Positions 37,292 to 49,212 are shown, counted from the first letter of the stretch. The stretch is DNA of 64,000 nucleotides from Pseudomonadales bacterium (GCA_028281005.1 JANQKS010000102.1:62001-126000), one strand, 5' to 3'. Made by a program: numbers and translations. The notes: generated by a model not told the origin, from the sequence alone.

Positions 37292-39496
37292 TTAATGGTT
37301 GACGCGGGAAAGCCCAATCACCGCAGAGACATTGCGCAATCGGCGCATGACTCTAGCCAGGTGGCTGCGGTCTTTGACCAGCAGCCCAATCATAATGGTG
37401 CTGATCTCGGCGTTGCGCTCCTCAACGTTGATGTTGTCGACACCGGCATCTGCGGCGGTTACTTCCGCGGCGATCTCCGCCAATATTCCTTTGCGGCGGC
37501 TGACGTTGACCTTAAGCTTGGTGAGGAACTCTCCCTCGGTGGTAGAGGTCCAGCGCGCGGGGATGATGTCTCGCGCGGCACGGCGCCTGATCTCATTGAT
37601 ATTGGGGCAGGTTTCGATGTGCACTACAAAACCTTTGCCGGGTGTGACGTGGCCAACAATCTGGTCACCCGGGACCGGCCCGCAACAACGCCCATAGTTG
37701 ATGACCAGACCTTCACCGCCGCGGATGGCGACGGGTCCTCCGCCTTCCACGGTAACAGCTTCATAGTCGGGATTGTCAGCCGCGAGCAGCTTCTGCGCCG
37801 CCACGTAGGCCATGAGCTCGCCGTTGCCAATGGCCGCCAACAGGTCGTTTAATTTGCGCACGCCGAGTTCCGTGAACACCCGCCGCAAGCGCCGGAAATC
37901 TAAATCGTTGATGCTGGTGTTGGCGTTGCCCAGGGCGCGGTTCAACAGTTTGCGCCCCAACGCGATGGCGTCGCTGCTCTGCTGGTGTTTGAGGGCCAGG
38001 CGGATGGCTGAGCGCGCGCGTGAGGTGACCGCAAACGATAACCAGTCGGGATTTACCCGGGCGTCTTCGGAAGTGATGATCTCCACGCTCTGCCCACTCT
38101 GCAGTTGCTGGGATAACGGTGCCAGGTTGCGATCGACGCGGCAGGCGACACAGTGGTTACCTATGTCGGTGTGTACCGCGTAGGCAAAGTCGATCGGGCA
38201 AGCGCCGCGGGGTAGTTCCATGATCTCGCCGCGTGGCGTAAATACATAAACCTCGTCCGGAAACAGGTCGAGTTTTAAACTCTCGATAAATTCTAGCGGG
38301 TTGCCCGCCTGGCGCTGCAGTTCCAGCAAATCTTGTACCCAGCGCCGCGCACGCTGTTGGTTGGGTTCAAAATCGCCGTCGCCGGTTTTGTACAACCAGT
38401 GCCCGGCAATGCCGTTTTCTGCTACGGCATCCATCTGCTTGGTGCGGATCTGCACTTCGATAGGTACCCCGTGCATGCCGAACAGGGACGTGTGCAGGGA
38501 TTGGTAACCATTCGCCTTGGGGATGGCGATGTAGTCTTTGAAGCGCCCTGCCACAGGTTTAAACAGCGTGTGGACCACGCCGAGCGTGCGATAACAGGCG
38601 TCCACCTGGTCTACCACAATGCGAAAGCCAAACACGTCCATGATCTCGTTAAACGACTTGTGCTGGGTTTTCATTTTGCGGTAGATGGAATACAAGTGCT
38701 TTTCGCGGCTGTACACCTTTGCACTGATGCCGTCGCGGTTGAGTGCCGCGGTCATGGTGCTGGCGATTTCCTCCATGAGCTCCACACGGTGTCCGCGGGC
38801 GGATTTCACCGCACGGTCGATGCGGTCGGCCCGCAGCGGATACAAGGCCTTGAACCCAAGCTCTTCAAGCTCGGTTTTCATGGTGTGGATACCCAAGCGA
38901 TTGGCAATGGGTGCGTAGAAGTCCAGGGTTTCCCGCGCGATACGTTTACGTTGCTCGGGGGACATCACGCCAATGGTGCGCATGTTGTGTAAACGGTCTG
39001 CCATTTTCACCATGATGACGCGGATGTCCTTGGCCATGGCCAACGCCATTTTCTGAAAGTTTTCGGCTTGAGCCTCTGCGCGACTGGAGAAGATATTGCT
39101 CAGCTTGGAGACGCCGTCGACTATTTCAGCCACGGGCTCGCCAAATTGTTCGCCGAGGGTGGCCTTGGAGGTGTCGGAATCTTCAATGACATCGTGCAAC
39201 AATGCGGCCATCACCGTCTGATGATCCATGCGCATTTCAGCCAAGATCAGCGCCACCGCGGTGGGGTGGGTGATGTACTTATGACCGGTACGACGCCATT
39301 GATCTTTATGCGCCTCAGCCGCGTAGGCATGCGCGCGGCGCACTTGTTCGATCTGGTCTTCGCTTAGGTAGGCAAGCTTAGCGGTCAGGGTGCGGATGGT
39401 CGCAGGTGCGGCGATATCCTTACGTTTGGCATTTTCTGCCAGTAGGCCTACAAAGTAGGACTCTGTGGTGGGTTCGGGCCTAGCTGGGCTCGTCAT
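37292..39496 (-). CDS. spoT: bifunctional (p)ppGpp synthetase/hydrolase
   Basis: Controls the alarmone level of the stringent response. 734 residues. HD hydrolase domain with HDVIEDS (intact) at about residues 92-98; synthetase domain with [37 protein letters not shown] and EVQIRT; TGS domain ([21 protein letters not shown]); C-terminal ACT domain. The intact HD and the context rpoZ-spoT indicate SpoT, not RelA. Start at ATG 39496 has GGAG directly before it and overlaps rpoZ by 17 bases; a GTG at 39523 is a longer alternative. Confidence 0.95.
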   Translation of the reverse strand: MTSPARPEPTTESYFVGLLAENAKRKDIAAPATIRTLTAKLAYLSEDQIEQVRRAHAYAAEAHKDQWRRTGHKYITHPTAVALILAEMRMDHQTVMAALLHDVIEDSDTSKATLGEQFGEPVAEIVDGVSKLSNIFSSRAEAQAENFQKMALAMAKDIRVIMVKMADRLHNMRTIGVMSPEQRKRIARETLDFYAPIANRLGIHTMKTELEELGFKALYPLRADRIDRAVKSARGHRVELMEEIASTMTAALNRDGISAKVYSREKHLYSIYRKMKTQHKSFNEIMDVFGFRIVVDQVDACYRTLGVVHTLFKPVAGRFKDYIAIPKANGYQSLHTSLFGMHGVPIEVQIRTKQMDAVAENGIAGHWLYKTGDGDFEPNQQRARRWVQDLLELQRQAGNPLEFIESLKLDLFPDEVYVFTPRGEIMELPRGACPIDFAYAVHTDIGNHCVACRVDRNLAPLSQQLQSGQSVEIITSEDARVNPDWLSFAVTSRARSAIRLALKHQQSSDAIALGRKLLNRALGNANTSINDLDFRRLRRVFTELGVRKLNDLLAAIGNGELMAYVAAQKLLAADNPDYEAVTVEGGGPVAIRGGEGLVINYGRCCGPVPGDQIVGHVTPGKGFVVHIETCPNINEIRRRAARDIIPARWTSTTEGEFLTKLKVNVSRRKGILAEIAAEVTAADAGVDNINVEERNAEISTIMIGLLVKDRSHLARVMRRLRNVSAVIGLSRVNH

Positions 39497-39770
39497 CTCC
39501 AAATCGCTCTTCACGCATGCCACTCAAGCTGAAGCTTACTTCTACTTCCTCATCCTCTTGAGAGGCTTCCTGGCTGTCAAGCATTTCGTGTGACACCAGA
39601 CCTTCAGCGATTTCGCGCAGCGCGATCACCGTCGCCTTATCGTTTTCTTCGGGCACCATCGGGTCGTTGCCGAACTTACGTAGGCTGCGCGCACGCCGGC
39701 TGGCGAGCATGACCAGCTCAAAGCGGTTATCTACGTGTTCCAAACAATCTTCTACGGTGACGCGTGCCAT
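39480..39770 (-). CDS. rpoZ: DNA-directed RNA polymerase subunit omega
   Basis: Small RNA polymerase subunit, 96 residues, that helps fold beta' and contributes to ppGpp response. [27 protein letters not shown] is diagnostic. ATG 39770 chosen because it gives the standard N-terminus; the frame is open upstream into gmk's 3' region. An acidic C-terminal tail follows the core. It overlaps spoT by 17 bases in another frame. Confidence 0.95.
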   Translation of the reverse strand: MARVTVEDCLEHVDNRFELVMLASRRARSLRKFGNDPMVPEENDKATVIALREIAEGLVSHEMLDSQEASQEDEEVEVSFSLSGMREERFGDDEPS

Positions 39771-39823
39771 AAAGTAGACCTCTGAGTACCTGAATTCGGC
39801 GAGCCGCGCAGTGTACAGGCGGA

Positions 39824-40441
39824 TTAAGCCTCTGACAAGATCGCTTGTATGGTTGGATTGTTGGCCAACTGCCCTGTTGTGCGCAGGCGCACAGCGCGGC
39901 AAACCGCCAACAGATCGGCCACGGCGGTATCAAAATGGTCGTTGACCACCAGATATTCGTAACGCGTGGCTTGCGCCATTTCCACCCGGGCTTCCGCCAG
40001 GCGTCTGGCCATGGAAGTAGCGCTGTTCTGCCCGCGACGTTCCAGACGCTGTTGCAGCGTGGCGAGGCTCGGCGGCAGGATAAAGATGCTGACCGCCTCG
40101 GGAATTGCGGCGCGCACCTGGTCGGCGCCCTGCCAGTCTATTTCCAAGATCACGTCTTTACCCTGCTCGGTGAGACGCTCCACTTCCGCTTTTGCAGTCC
40201 CGTATTGTTGATCGAACACTTTGGCGTGTTCCAAAAATGCTTGCTGCGCCACCATGGCGTCGAATTGCGCGTGGCTGACGAAGTAGTAATTCACTCCATC
40301 CTGCTCTGTATCACGCCGCTCACGGGTGGTGTGTGAGACAGATACGGCCAACTGGGGATCTTGCTCCAGTGCGGCCTTAACCAGGCTGGTTTTACCGGCG
40401 CCAGACGGCGCCGAAACGAGTATCAGGCGACCGGCGTTCAT
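39824..40441 (-). CDS. gmk: guanylate kinase
   Basis: Phosphorylates GMP to GDP. 205 residues. P-loop [11 protein letters not shown] at residues 9-19, GMP-binding region [21 protein letters not shown], and [17 protein letters not shown] overlap with yicC (40438-40441) shows coupled translation; rpoZ follows after 53 bases. Confidence 0.97.
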   Translation of the reverse strand: MNAGRLILVSAPSGAGKTSLVKAALEQDPQLAVSVSHTTRERRDTEQDGVNYYFVSHAQFDAMVAQQAFLEHAKVFDQQYGTAKAEVERLTEQGKDVILEIDWQGADQVRAAIPEAVSIFILPPSLATLQQRLERRGQNSATSMARRLAEARVEMAQATRYEYLVVNDHFDTAVADLLAVCRAVRLRTTGQLANNPTIQAILSEA

Positions 40442-41298
40442 TCGATGTTTTGTACCTGTTCGCGTATCTGTTCGATGATGACTTTAAGGTCAACGGCACG
40501 TTGGGATTGCTCCGGAATCACAGACTTTGCACCCAGAGTGTTGGCTTCGCGGTTGAGTTCTTGGGTGAGAAAGTCTAAGCGACGGCCGTGTGGTCCGGCC
40601 CCCTGTAGATTGCTGCGCGCTTCTTCGATGTGGATGGCGAGCCGGTCTAGTTCTTCCGCGACGTCGGCCCTTTGTGCCAACAACGCCACTTCCTGCTCCA
40701 AACGCACCGGGTCTAAGTTGACTTGTAGATCGCTTATGCGCTGTTGCAGTTTGGCTTTTTGTTCGTTGGCCAGATGACTGGTGATGGGTTTTAGCTGTTT
40801 GATCAGTTCGTCTAGTTGATCCAGGCGGGTCTGAATGGTGTTTTTCAGCATTTCGCCTTCCCTTTGGCGTGCGCCGATCAAATCGGTCAGTGCACGCTCA
40901 AACAACTCAATGGCGGTTTCCGCCAACGCCTCTTCGTCGGTGGGCGTATCATCCAGCACGCCGGGCCACCGCATCAGATCGAGCGGGCTGACCCCGCCTA
41001 TCTCGGGTGCGTCGCGGCGCACCTGCTCAACGGCGGCCAACACTTGCAACAGCACGGCACGATTGATGGTAATACCGGCGCGGCTATCCATTGCTTCCAA
41101 GCGCAAGGTGCAATCCACCTTGCCGCGCTTTAGGTGTTTACGCAGAGTTTCGCGCAAAGGATGTTCTATAAACCGCAATGCATCAGGCATGCGGAAATTT
41201 GTTTCCAAGAAACGATGGTTTACCGACTTCAGCTCCCACACGAGATGACGGCCATGCGCATCCATGGAACTGCGGGCAAAGGCGGTCATGCTGTACAT
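40438..41298 (-). CDS. yicC: YicC family endoribonuclease-like protein
   Basis: 286 residues. MYSMTAFARSS at the start, SVNHRFLETNFRMPD, RGKVDCTLRLE, and the C-terminal LDFLTQELNREANTLGAKS region, which is the DUF1732 part, are diagnostic. In E. coli, YicC has been linked to RNA decay (family knowledge). ATG 41298 is chosen because M-x-x-S-M-T-A matches homologues; a second ATG at 41301 and an upstream extension are less likely. Divergent from rph, as is common. Confidence 0.9.
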   Translation of the reverse strand: MYSMTAFARSSMDAHGRHLVWELKSVNHRFLETNFRMPDALRFIEHPLRETLRKHLKRGKVDCTLRLEAMDSRAGITINRAVLLQVLAAVEQVRRDAPEIGGVSPLDLMRWPGVLDDTPTDEEALAETAIELFERALTDLIGARQREGEMLKNTIQTRLDQLDELIKQLKPITSHLANEQKAKLQQRISDLQVNLDPVRLEQEVALLAQRADVAEELDRLAIHIEEARSNLQGAGPHGRRLDFLTQELNREANTLGAKSVIPEQSQRAVDLKVIIEQIREQVQNIE

Positions 41299-41412
41299 CA
41301 TAAAGGTGTGTCCAAATAGAGTTTCGCCGCACGGCCGTACAATATAGGGCCGCACGCGGTGTGTTTTTATTGTGATTCGCACATCCGTTTAGGCGATTCT
41401 ACCCTGTCCACT

Positions 41413-41418
41413 TATAAT
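41413..41418 (+). promoter_or_regulatory. -10 box of rph
   Basis: Perfect TATAAT, 26 bases before the rph start codon. The -35 position (TAGGCG near 41390) is poor, so either an activator or a weaker promoter is likely. Confidence 0.4.
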
Positions 41419-41443
41419 GTGGCGAAAACAAGGAACTTCGATC

Positions 41444-42169
41444 ATGACCATGCGCCCGAGTGGACGTGCCCCAGATGAAATGCGTCCCGTACGATTTACC
41501 CGCGGCTTTACCAAACATGCGCACGGTTCCGTGCTGGTCGAGTTTGGTGATACCAAGGTGGTGTGTACCGCTGCGGTGGAGGAGTCCGTGCCGGGTTTTT
41601 TGCGGGGTAAAGGCGTGGGTTGGATCACCGCAGAATACGGCATGCTGCCGGGTGCTACCCATACCCGCAACGATCGCGAAGCCGCGCGCGGCAAACAGAC
41701 TGGGCGCACGGTAGAAATTCAACGCCTGATCGGGCGCAGCTTACGCGCCATGGTAGACATGCAAGCCCTGGGCGAGCGCACCATCCGCATTGATTGCGAC
41801 GTGTTACAGGCGGATGGCGGCACCCGCACCGCATCGATCACCGGCGGTGCTGTAGCACTGGCGGACGCCATCAGCCGCCTACCCGTTCAGGGAGCGTTCA
41901 AGGAGTTTGTGGCATCTATATCCGTGGGTATTTATCAAGGTACACCGGTATTGGATTTGGACTATGACGAAGACTCCAATGCCGAAACAGACATGAATGT
42001 GGTGAGATTAGGCAAGGGTGTTGACGAAGGTGGGTTTATTGAAATTCAGGGCACCGCCGAGGGTGCACCCTTTTCAGCCACCGAATTAACCAGCCTGATT
42101 GGTTTGGCCGAAAAAGGCACCCAGGACCTGCTCATATTGCAGGCTGAAGCCATGGGTGGAGCGCTGTAG
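41444..42169 (+). CDS. rph: ribonuclease PH
   Basis: Phosphate-dependent 3'-5' exoribonuclease trimming tRNA 3' ends. 241 residues. [77 protein letters not shown] and AETDMNVV are conserved, including the phosphate-binding Arg residues. Either ATG 41444 (AAGGA upstream) or ATG 41450 may be used. Its TAG overlaps the GTG of pyrE by one base. Confidence 0.96.
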   Translation: MTMRPSGRAPDEMRPVRFTRGFTKHAHGSVLVEFGDTKVVCTAAVEESVPGFLRGKGVGWITAEYGMLPGATHTRNDREAARGKQTGRTVEIQRLIGRSLRAMVDMQALGERTIRIDCDVLQADGGTRTASITGGAVALADAISRLPVQGAFKEFVASISVGIYQGTPVLDLDYDEDSNAETDMNVVRLGKGVDEGGFIEIQGTAEGAPFSATELTSLIGLAEKGTQDLLILQAEAMGGAL

Positions 42170-42843
42170 TGGCCACTTTGGATAAAACCGCCTTTATTGA
42201 CTTCATGCTGGCGCAAAACGTGCTGCAGTTTGGCGAGTTCACCTTAAACTCAGGCCGCGTCAGCCCTTACTTCTTCAACATGGGTGAGGTCAGCGACGGT
42301 GCAGCGTTTGCGCAGTTGGGTAAAGCTTATGCGGAAGCGATCATTGCCTCAGGTTTAGAGTTTGATGTGTTGTTTGGCCCTGCCTATAAAGGTATTCCTA
42401 TTGCCGTGGCGACAGCGGTGGCGTTAGCGGAACATGGCCGCTCGGTGGGGGTGGCTTACAACCGTAAAGAGGCAAAAGACCACGGCGAAGGTGGTATGTT
42501 GGTGGGTGCTGAAGTGCAAGGCCGCGTACTATTGATTGACGACGTCCTGACCTCCGGTAAAGCCATACGTTCTGCGGTGGAGCTGATACGCGACACCGCG
42601 GCGGAGATTGCCGGTGCAATTATTGCCATGGATCGTGAAGAATACCTGTCGAATCAACCGGATGCGCAAGATGCATCGGCCGCCACCGCGGTGGCGGCGT
42701 TGGCGGAAGAATTGGGTGCGCCTGTGATCAGCATCGCAAATTTGCACGATTTGATTCACTATCTTGAGCATTCTGGATCTGATGCCGCACAACAGACCCT
42801 TGCAAGTATGCGAGACTACCAGATGCGTTTTTGCCACGTGTAG
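42169..42843 (+). CDS. pyrE: orotate phosphoribosyltransferase
   Basis: Converts orotate and PRPP to OMP in pyrimidine synthesis. 224 residues. The PRPP motif VLLIDDVLTSGKAIRSAVEL and the loop RKEAKDHGEGG are intact, as is FTLNSGRVSPYFFN. GTG start at 42169 overlaps the rph stop, so the two are coupled, as in E. coli; no attenuator can fit between them. Confidence 0.96.
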   Translation: MATLDKTAFIDFMLAQNVLQFGEFTLNSGRVSPYFFNMGEVSDGAAFAQLGKAYAEAIIASGLEFDVLFGPAYKGIPIAVATAVALAEHGRSVGVAYNRKEAKDHGEGGMLVGAEVQGRVLLIDDVLTSGKAIRSAVELIRDTAAEIAGAIIAMDREEYLSNQPDAQDASAATAVAALAEELGAPVISIANLHDLIHYLEHSGSDAAQQTLASMRDYQMRFCHV

Positions 42844-42867
42844 GGCGCAGCGCATCAAGGACTAAAT

Positions 42868-43500
42868 ATGAACAACTGGCAACGTCTGACAATCACTGTG
42901 ATGCTCATCCTGTTTGGGGTGAGTGCGCATGCTTCCAAGATGTTCCGCTATAAGAACGAAGATGGCATCGAAGTCATCTCCTATACCATTCCCACCGACC
43001 GAGTGCGCTACGGTTACGACATTGTTGACGCGCAAAACAATTTGATTGAGCGGGTGGAACCGCAGCTGTCCGAAGAAGCCTACCAGGCTAAATTGGCGCA
43101 CGAAAAACGGGTCAATGAATGCAACAAAATGCGCAATCGAGTGCGCAAGCTTTATCAGTTTGAAACTGACATTGATTACGCCGAGCAGCAGGGATTGGAG
43201 TCTATTGATCAGGCCATCGGCAACTTGCAGGCGAACTTGGCGGTTGCGGAAAGCCAGTTGCAGGAGTTTGAAGGCCAAGCTGCTCAAATGGACATCGCCG
43301 GTAAGCGCATTCCAAACATGTTGTTAGACAACATAGAGCGGGCCAAAATCCAAGTCAGCACGTTTAATGAAGAAATCGACAAACGCTTCGGCGACAAACT
43401 GCGCTTGCGTGAAACCCACTTGTACGAACGTGAAGTGTTTAAGCTAGATAACTGTGATGAAGGTCTGCCGCGGCGGGAAATGCTGATCGCGAACGATTAG
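42868..43500 (+). CDS. exported DUF4124-like protein
   Basis: 210 residues. Signal peptide ending SAHA (about residue 22), then a short beta-rich DUF4124-like domain (SKMFRYKNEDGIEVISYTIP) followed by a long helical part with coiled-coil character (EKRVNECNKMRNRVRKLYQ to QLQEFEGQAAQM). Function unknown; probably periplasmic. 24 bases downstream of pyrE on the same strand. Confidence 0.75.
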   Translation: MNNWQRLTITVMLILFGVSAHASKMFRYKNEDGIEVISYTIPTDRVRYGYDIVDAQNNLIERVEPQLSEEAYQAKLAHEKRVNECNKMRNRVRKLYQFETDIDYAEQQGLESIDQAIGNLQANLAVAESQLQEFEGQAAQMDIAGKRIPNMLLDNIERAKIQVSTFNEEIDKRFGDKLRLRETHLYEREVFKLDNCDEGLPRREMLIAND

Positions 43501-43543
43501 GGTGCCTCTGAGCTTTTGAGACTTATTCTTAAGGCACACCCTA
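43498..43543. repeat. inverted repeat between convergent genes
   Basis: TAGGGTGCCT (43498-43507) pairs with AGGCACACCCTA (43532-43543) apart from a 2-base bulge. No T-run follows on either side, so a terminator function is uncertain. It sits between the convergent DUF4124-like gene and slmA. Confidence 0.4.
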
Positions 43544-43609
43544 GCCCATAGGGCTGCAGGTTAAACGCCTGTATCGCCCTTATCCACCCTGCCGCTGCGC
43601 AGGGTACAA

Positions 43610-45092
<1,483 letters not shown>

Positions 45093-45094
45093 TT

Positions 45095-45136
45095 ATACGG
45101 GAGCTTTAATAAGGGAGCTCTAATATGGGAGCTCTA
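45095..45136 (-). repeat. three tandem 14-base repeats in the argB leader
   Basis: Units on the plus strand are ATACGGGAGCTTTA, ATAAGGGAGCTCTA and ATATGGGAGCTCTA, followed by a partial TATGG. They lie 24-65 bases upstream of the argB start, on the transcript between algC and argB. Confidence 0.8.
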
Positions 45137-45177
45137 TATGGATGCCAGTTGCCTGCGAGACGTATCCTTACACAGTG

Positions 45178-47754
45178 CTAGCGAAAGCTCAGATTGCTGT
45201 CTATCTCCGATAGCTGTTTTTGAAATTCGTCCTGAATACGTTCCAGCGCCGCAGGCCCATCTGCTTCGAAGCGCAGTGACAGCACCGGGCTGGTATTGGA
45301 GGGCCGTACCAGTCCCCACCCGTCGGAATAGTCCACACGAATGCCGTCTATGGACGTAATGGTGCCTTCACCCCAGTCCGCACCCGCTTTCAGCTTTTCC
45401 ATGACCTCAAACTTTTCAGCTTCGGTGGTGGTGATTTTGATTTCCGGGGTAGTAAAGGTCACCGGGAATTGCGCAAACACGTCGTCGGCGGTGTCGTCTT
45501 CGGCACCGAGGATCTCCAGCAAGCGGACCGCGGTATACAAGGCATCGTCAAAGCCATACCACCGTTCGCCGAAACAGATATGGCCGCTGAATTCACCCGC
45601 TAACAAGGCGCCGGTTTCTTTGATTTTGGCTTTCATATGGGAGTGGCCGGTTTTCCACATGATGGGGCGCCCACCCAGCTCACTGATGATGTTGTTCAGG
45701 TGGCGGCTACATTTCACGTCGTAGATGATGTCCGCGCCTGGGTTACGGCTCACGATGTCTTGCGCAAACAGCATAATCAGTTTGTCCGGCCAGATGATCT
45801 GCCCGCTGTTGGTAACGACACCGAGGCGATCCCCGTCACCGTCAAACGCAAGGCCCACGTCCGCTTGCTCTGCTTGCACCACCGTCTGGAGGTCTTCTAA
45901 GTTTTGTGGTTCGGCTGGGTCGGGATGATGATTGGGGAAATCGCCGTCGACCTCACAATACAACTCCACCACCTCGCAGCCGAGTTCCCGCAACAGGCGT
46001 GGCGCGATGGCTCCGGCAACCCCATTGCCGCAATCCACTACCACCTTCGGCGGCTGCGCCACCGCTACATCCTCCAACACTCGATCGATATAGCTGTCAT
46101 TTAAGTCGATGTCTTCGACGCTGCCTTCGCCTTCGTTGAGGTTGTTGTTCAAAAGGCACTGGTAGAGCGCTTGAATCATGTCTTCGGCCAAGGTGACGCC
46201 GCCAATCATCATTTTCAAGCCGTTGTATTCGGGCGGATTGTGGCTGCCGGTGATCATAATGCCGGTGCCGGTATCCATGGCGTATGTGGCGTAGTACAGC
46301 ACAGGTGTTGGCACTTGACCGATGTTGATGACATCCATGCCACCTTCGGTGAGACCGCGGGTCAGAGCGTTCTGTAGACCTTCCCCGGAATGACGACCGT
46401 CGCGGCCGACCACCACACGGGTTTGGCTTTGTTCATTACATTGCGCGGCGAACGCCCGGCCCACCCAATACACCACCTCTTCGGTGAGATTGGTGGTGGT
46501 GATGCCGCGTATGTCGTAGGCGCGGAAAATTTCCGGGTCAAAGTTGACTCCCAAATCTGCGGGGCCTACTTGGTCGTCTTCGCTGACTTCGATACCAAAA
46601 TTATCGTCTGGCGCGGCGGAAGAGCGCACATCTAAGAAGTCGTCTTTGTCTTCTTTTGCCGCGGCCGGCTCCGGGGAGTCGTCGTCGAGGTCCAAATCAT
46701 CCAAGAGATTGCCGTCGTCCGCAGTTTCCTCTTCTTTCTCAGGGTCTGCCTCCGCCGGACCTTTGCCGTAGGGTGACAACGAGTTGGCGGCTTTTTGGAG
46801 CGCGAGCAGGTTATATTTACCGGGGTGTGAACTGCGGCCACGCAGCAGGCGTATGGCGTAGGTGCTTAAGGTTTCAGCATCGGCGCTGACTTTGCGGACA
46901 AAACTGGAAACCCCGAGAAAAGCGCCGGCCAGTAAAAACAGCGCCGCCAAGGCAAAAGGAATGAGCAAACCACTGGTGTAGTCTGGCTGGGCCACCTCAC
47001 CTTCGCGTGCCGCGAACGTTACTTTCCATTGCGGGATCACCAGCTCGTGTTCAATGGTGGGGCGCTCACCGCTATTGCCGCCTAAACTCAAAATTGGCGT
47101 GGTGGGTGCACCGGCGACCGTTTGTAATACTTGAAATGAGCCGGTTAACGGCGTGAAAAACCTAAGCGGATCCATCAGAAATGATTTGTCGAATACGGCC
47201 AGCAGCACGCCGCGCACACTGCCGTCGACTGTGATCGGTTGTGCGGCATAGATTCGGCCACCTTGATTGACACCCACTTCAGGGCCGACAAACTCCCGCG
47301 TCTCCGCGCGGCGGATAAGATCTAGCGCGGCAAACGAAATGGGCACTGCCGCGTTTAAGTCCACCTCAGCCTTACCCTTTTCGATGATGTCCACCCGCAC
47401 CACGTGAGCGGTTTGTTGAGTAAGATTCTGCTGCATGAGCGCACGATCGCTTGGCTGCAGTGATACCAGCGCTGCGGCAGTTGCCGGGGCGGTGGCCATG
47501 GCGTTGACGGTAGCGCGTAGCTCAGACACGCGGCTGTTGAGTACATTGACGTATTCTTTGAGCAAGCGCTGCTCTTGCGCCTGCTCCTTGGCACTGATGG
47601 GTTGCGCCACCACCTGCCACCACAACACAGCAAAGGCGGCTATGAGGCCAACAACACCTACCGCTGCGGCAATGGCGGTGTGCACAATTAAGCCATTGCT
47701 GATACCGGTCGATGATCGAGATTTTTTCTTGGCGGGGGCCTTCTTGGTAGCCAC
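45178..47754 (-). CDS. algC: phosphomannomutase/phosphoglucomutase with membrane-anchored sensor-like N-terminus
   Basis: 858 residues in two parts. Residues from about 410 form a complete AlgC-type mutase: phosphoserine loop GIMITGSHNPPEYNG, metal loop FDGDGDRLG, sugar loop GEFSGHICF, and phosphate-binding RPSNTSPVLSLRFE. It interconverts mannose-1-P/-6-P and glucose-1-P/-6-P for exopolysaccharide and LPS. The first about 310 residues have a Lys-rich start, two membrane helices (about 24-48 and 265-285), and between them a periplasmic domain. An acidic linker with Asp/Glu runs (residues 330-400) joins the parts. Long AlgC forms of this type are also annotated in pseudomonads. Confidence 0.93.
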   Translation of the reverse strand: MATKKAPAKKKSRSSTGISNGLIVHTAIAAAVGVVGLIAAFAVLWWQVVAQPISAKEQAQEQRLLKEYVNVLNSRVSELRATVNAMATAPATAAALVSLQPSDRALMQQNLTQQTAHVVRVDIIEKGKAEVDLNAAVPISFAALDLIRRAETREFVGPEVGVNQGGRIYAAQPITVDGSVRGVLLAVFDKSFLMDPLRFFTPLTGSFQVLQTVAGAPTTPILSLGGNSGERPTIEHELVIPQWKVTFAAREGEVAQPDYTSGLLIPFALAALFLLAGAFLGVSSFVRKVSADAETLSTYAIRLLRGRSSHPGKYNLLALQKAANSLSPYGKGPAEADPEKEEETADDGNLLDDLDLDDDSPEPAAAKEDKDDFLDVRSSAAPDDNFGIEVSEDDQVGPADLGVNFDPEIFRAYDIRGITTTNLTEEVVYWVGRAFAAQCNEQSQTRVVVGRDGRHSGEGLQNALTRGLTEGGMDVINIGQVPTPVLYYATYAMDTGTGIMITGSHNPPEYNGLKMMIGGVTLAEDMIQALYQCLLNNNLNEGEGSVEDIDLNDSYIDRVLEDVAVAQPPKVVVDCGNGVAGAIAPRLLRELGCEVVELYCEVDGDFPNHHPDPAEPQNLEDLQTVVQAEQADVGLAFDGDGDRLGVVTNSGQIIWPDKLIMLFAQDIVSRNPGADIIYDVKCSRHLNNIISELGGRPIMWKTGHSHMKAKIKETGALLAGEFSGHICFGERWYGFDDALYTAVRLLEILGAEDDTADDVFAQFPVTFTTPEIKITTTEAEKFEVMEKLKAGADWGEGTITSIDGIRVDYSDGWGLVRPSNTSPVLSLRFEADGPAALERIQDEFQKQLSEIDSNLSFR

Positions 47755-47815
47755 GATAGAGCGTCCTGCTTAAGCGGTTTGTATAAGGCCGTGGGCACAT
47801 GCACCCACGAAAGCA

Positions 47816-49147
47816 CTATTTTGTCATAGTCTCGGGGTTTGTATCTGCTAACTGTGAAGCAAAAATCTGCGGAATTTGTCGCACCAGTGTGGCCGACAAC
47901 TGCGCCTTGGACTGCAGCGGCAGTACCACTTCGCCTTCCGCGTAAATGAGCGTGGCGGCATTGTGCTCGCTGTTGAAGCCGATTTTAGGGTCAGAAACGT
48001 CATTGAGTACCACAGCATCCAACCCTTTTTTCTGCAACTTATCCTTTGCATGTTTGTGTGTGTCGTTGGTTTCAGCAGCAAAACCAATCACCAGCGCGGG
48101 CCGCTGGTTGTGTTGCGCGACACTTTTGATGATGTCGGGATTTTCGACCAGTTCTAAAACCAGGGTCGAATGTTCGGCGCCGCTGCGTTTCATCTTCTGC
48201 GCTTTCGCCTCTGCGGGACGGTAGTCAGCCACGGCTGCCACGCCGATAAAAATGTCCACCCCGCCCAGGTGTTCAAATACCGCTGCCTGCATGTCGAGCG
48301 CACTGGTGACGTCCAGGCGTTGAATTTGCGGATCACACGCGGGCACACGAGGCCCTGCGATTAACACCACGTCCGCGCCGGCCTGCAGTGCCGCTTCTGC
48401 AAGGCTCACGCCTTGCCGTCCGGAGCTGTGATTGCTGATGTAGCGAACCGGATCGATGGCTTCCAGGGTTGGCCCTGCGGTGATCATCACGCGGTGTCCA
48501 AGTAGGGGCCGAGGGTTGGCGATATCCATCATATCCACAGGCGCAGCGGGGGCTGTGGGGGCTTTGGGAGATGCGCCGACGAGGCCAGAAGCACACAAAT
48601 ACTCAACAATATCGTCCGGTTCAACCATGCGGCCCGGACCTTCCTCGCCGCAAGCCTGCTCACCGGAAGCCGGTCCAAGCAATTGGTAACCAAACGTTTC
48701 CAGGGTTGCCAAATTACGCTGGGTGGCGGGGTGTTGGTACATTTGTTGATTCATCGCGGGAACCACCACTACCGGCGCGGTGGTGGCTAAACACAGGGTG
48801 GTGAGCAACTCGTCTGCCGTCCCCGCCGCCAGACGCGCAATGGTGTTGGCGGTGGCCGGTGCAATAACCACTAAATCCGCCCAACGGGCCAGCTCGATGT
48901 GACCCATCGCGGCTTCTGCCGCTTCGTCCCACAGATCCTGGCGTACCGGCCGGCCCGAGACGGCCTGCAGGCTGGTAGGCGTGACAAAGTGATGCGCCGA
49001 GGGGGTCATGACAACCTGCACGTCTGCCCCCACCGCGCGCAATGCTCGCACAAGCAGCGGCGTTTTATAGGCTGCAATGCCTGAACTGATGCCAAGCAAT
49101 ATGTGCTTGTTGGAAAGGCCGGAAAGGTTGGAGGAAAGGTCAGTCAT
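47816..49147 (-). CDS. coaBC: bifunctional phosphopantothenoylcysteine decarboxylase / phosphopantothenate--cysteine ligase
   Basis: Two consecutive steps of coenzyme A synthesis. 443 residues. N-terminal flavin decarboxylase (CoaC) with GISSGIAAYK, the His in SAHHFVT and the PAMNQQMYQHPATQRNL motif; C-terminal synthetase (CoaB) with VMITAGPTLEAIDPVRYISNHSSG and the KMKRSG loop. Usually dut follows coaBC; here only 61 bases separate it from algC. Divergent from radC. Confidence 0.95.
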   Translation of the reverse strand: MTDLSSNLSGLSNKHILLGISSGIAAYKTPLLVRALRAVGADVQVVMTPSAHHFVTPTSLQAVSGRPVRQDLWDEAAEAAMGHIELARWADLVVIAPATANTIARLAAGTADELLTTLCLATTAPVVVVPAMNQQMYQHPATQRNLATLETFGYQLLGPASGEQACGEEGPGRMVEPDDIVEYLCASGLVGASPKAPTAPAAPVDMMDIANPRPLLGHRVMITAGPTLEAIDPVRYISNHSSGRQGVSLAEAALQAGADVVLIAGPRVPACDPQIQRLDVTSALDMQAAVFEHLGGVDIFIGVAAVADYRPAEAKAQKMKRSGAEHSTLVLELVENPDIIKSVAQHNQRPALVIGFAAETNDTHKHAKDKLQKKGLDAVVLNDVSDPKIGFNSEHNAATLIYAEGEVVLPLQSKAQLSATLVRQIPQIFASQLADTNPETMTK

Positions 49148-49212
49148 GTTGAATGCCCCTCGATACTCATGTGAGTTGGGTGTGTCTGGCTCAAACCTGG
49201 TTCAATCTAAAC

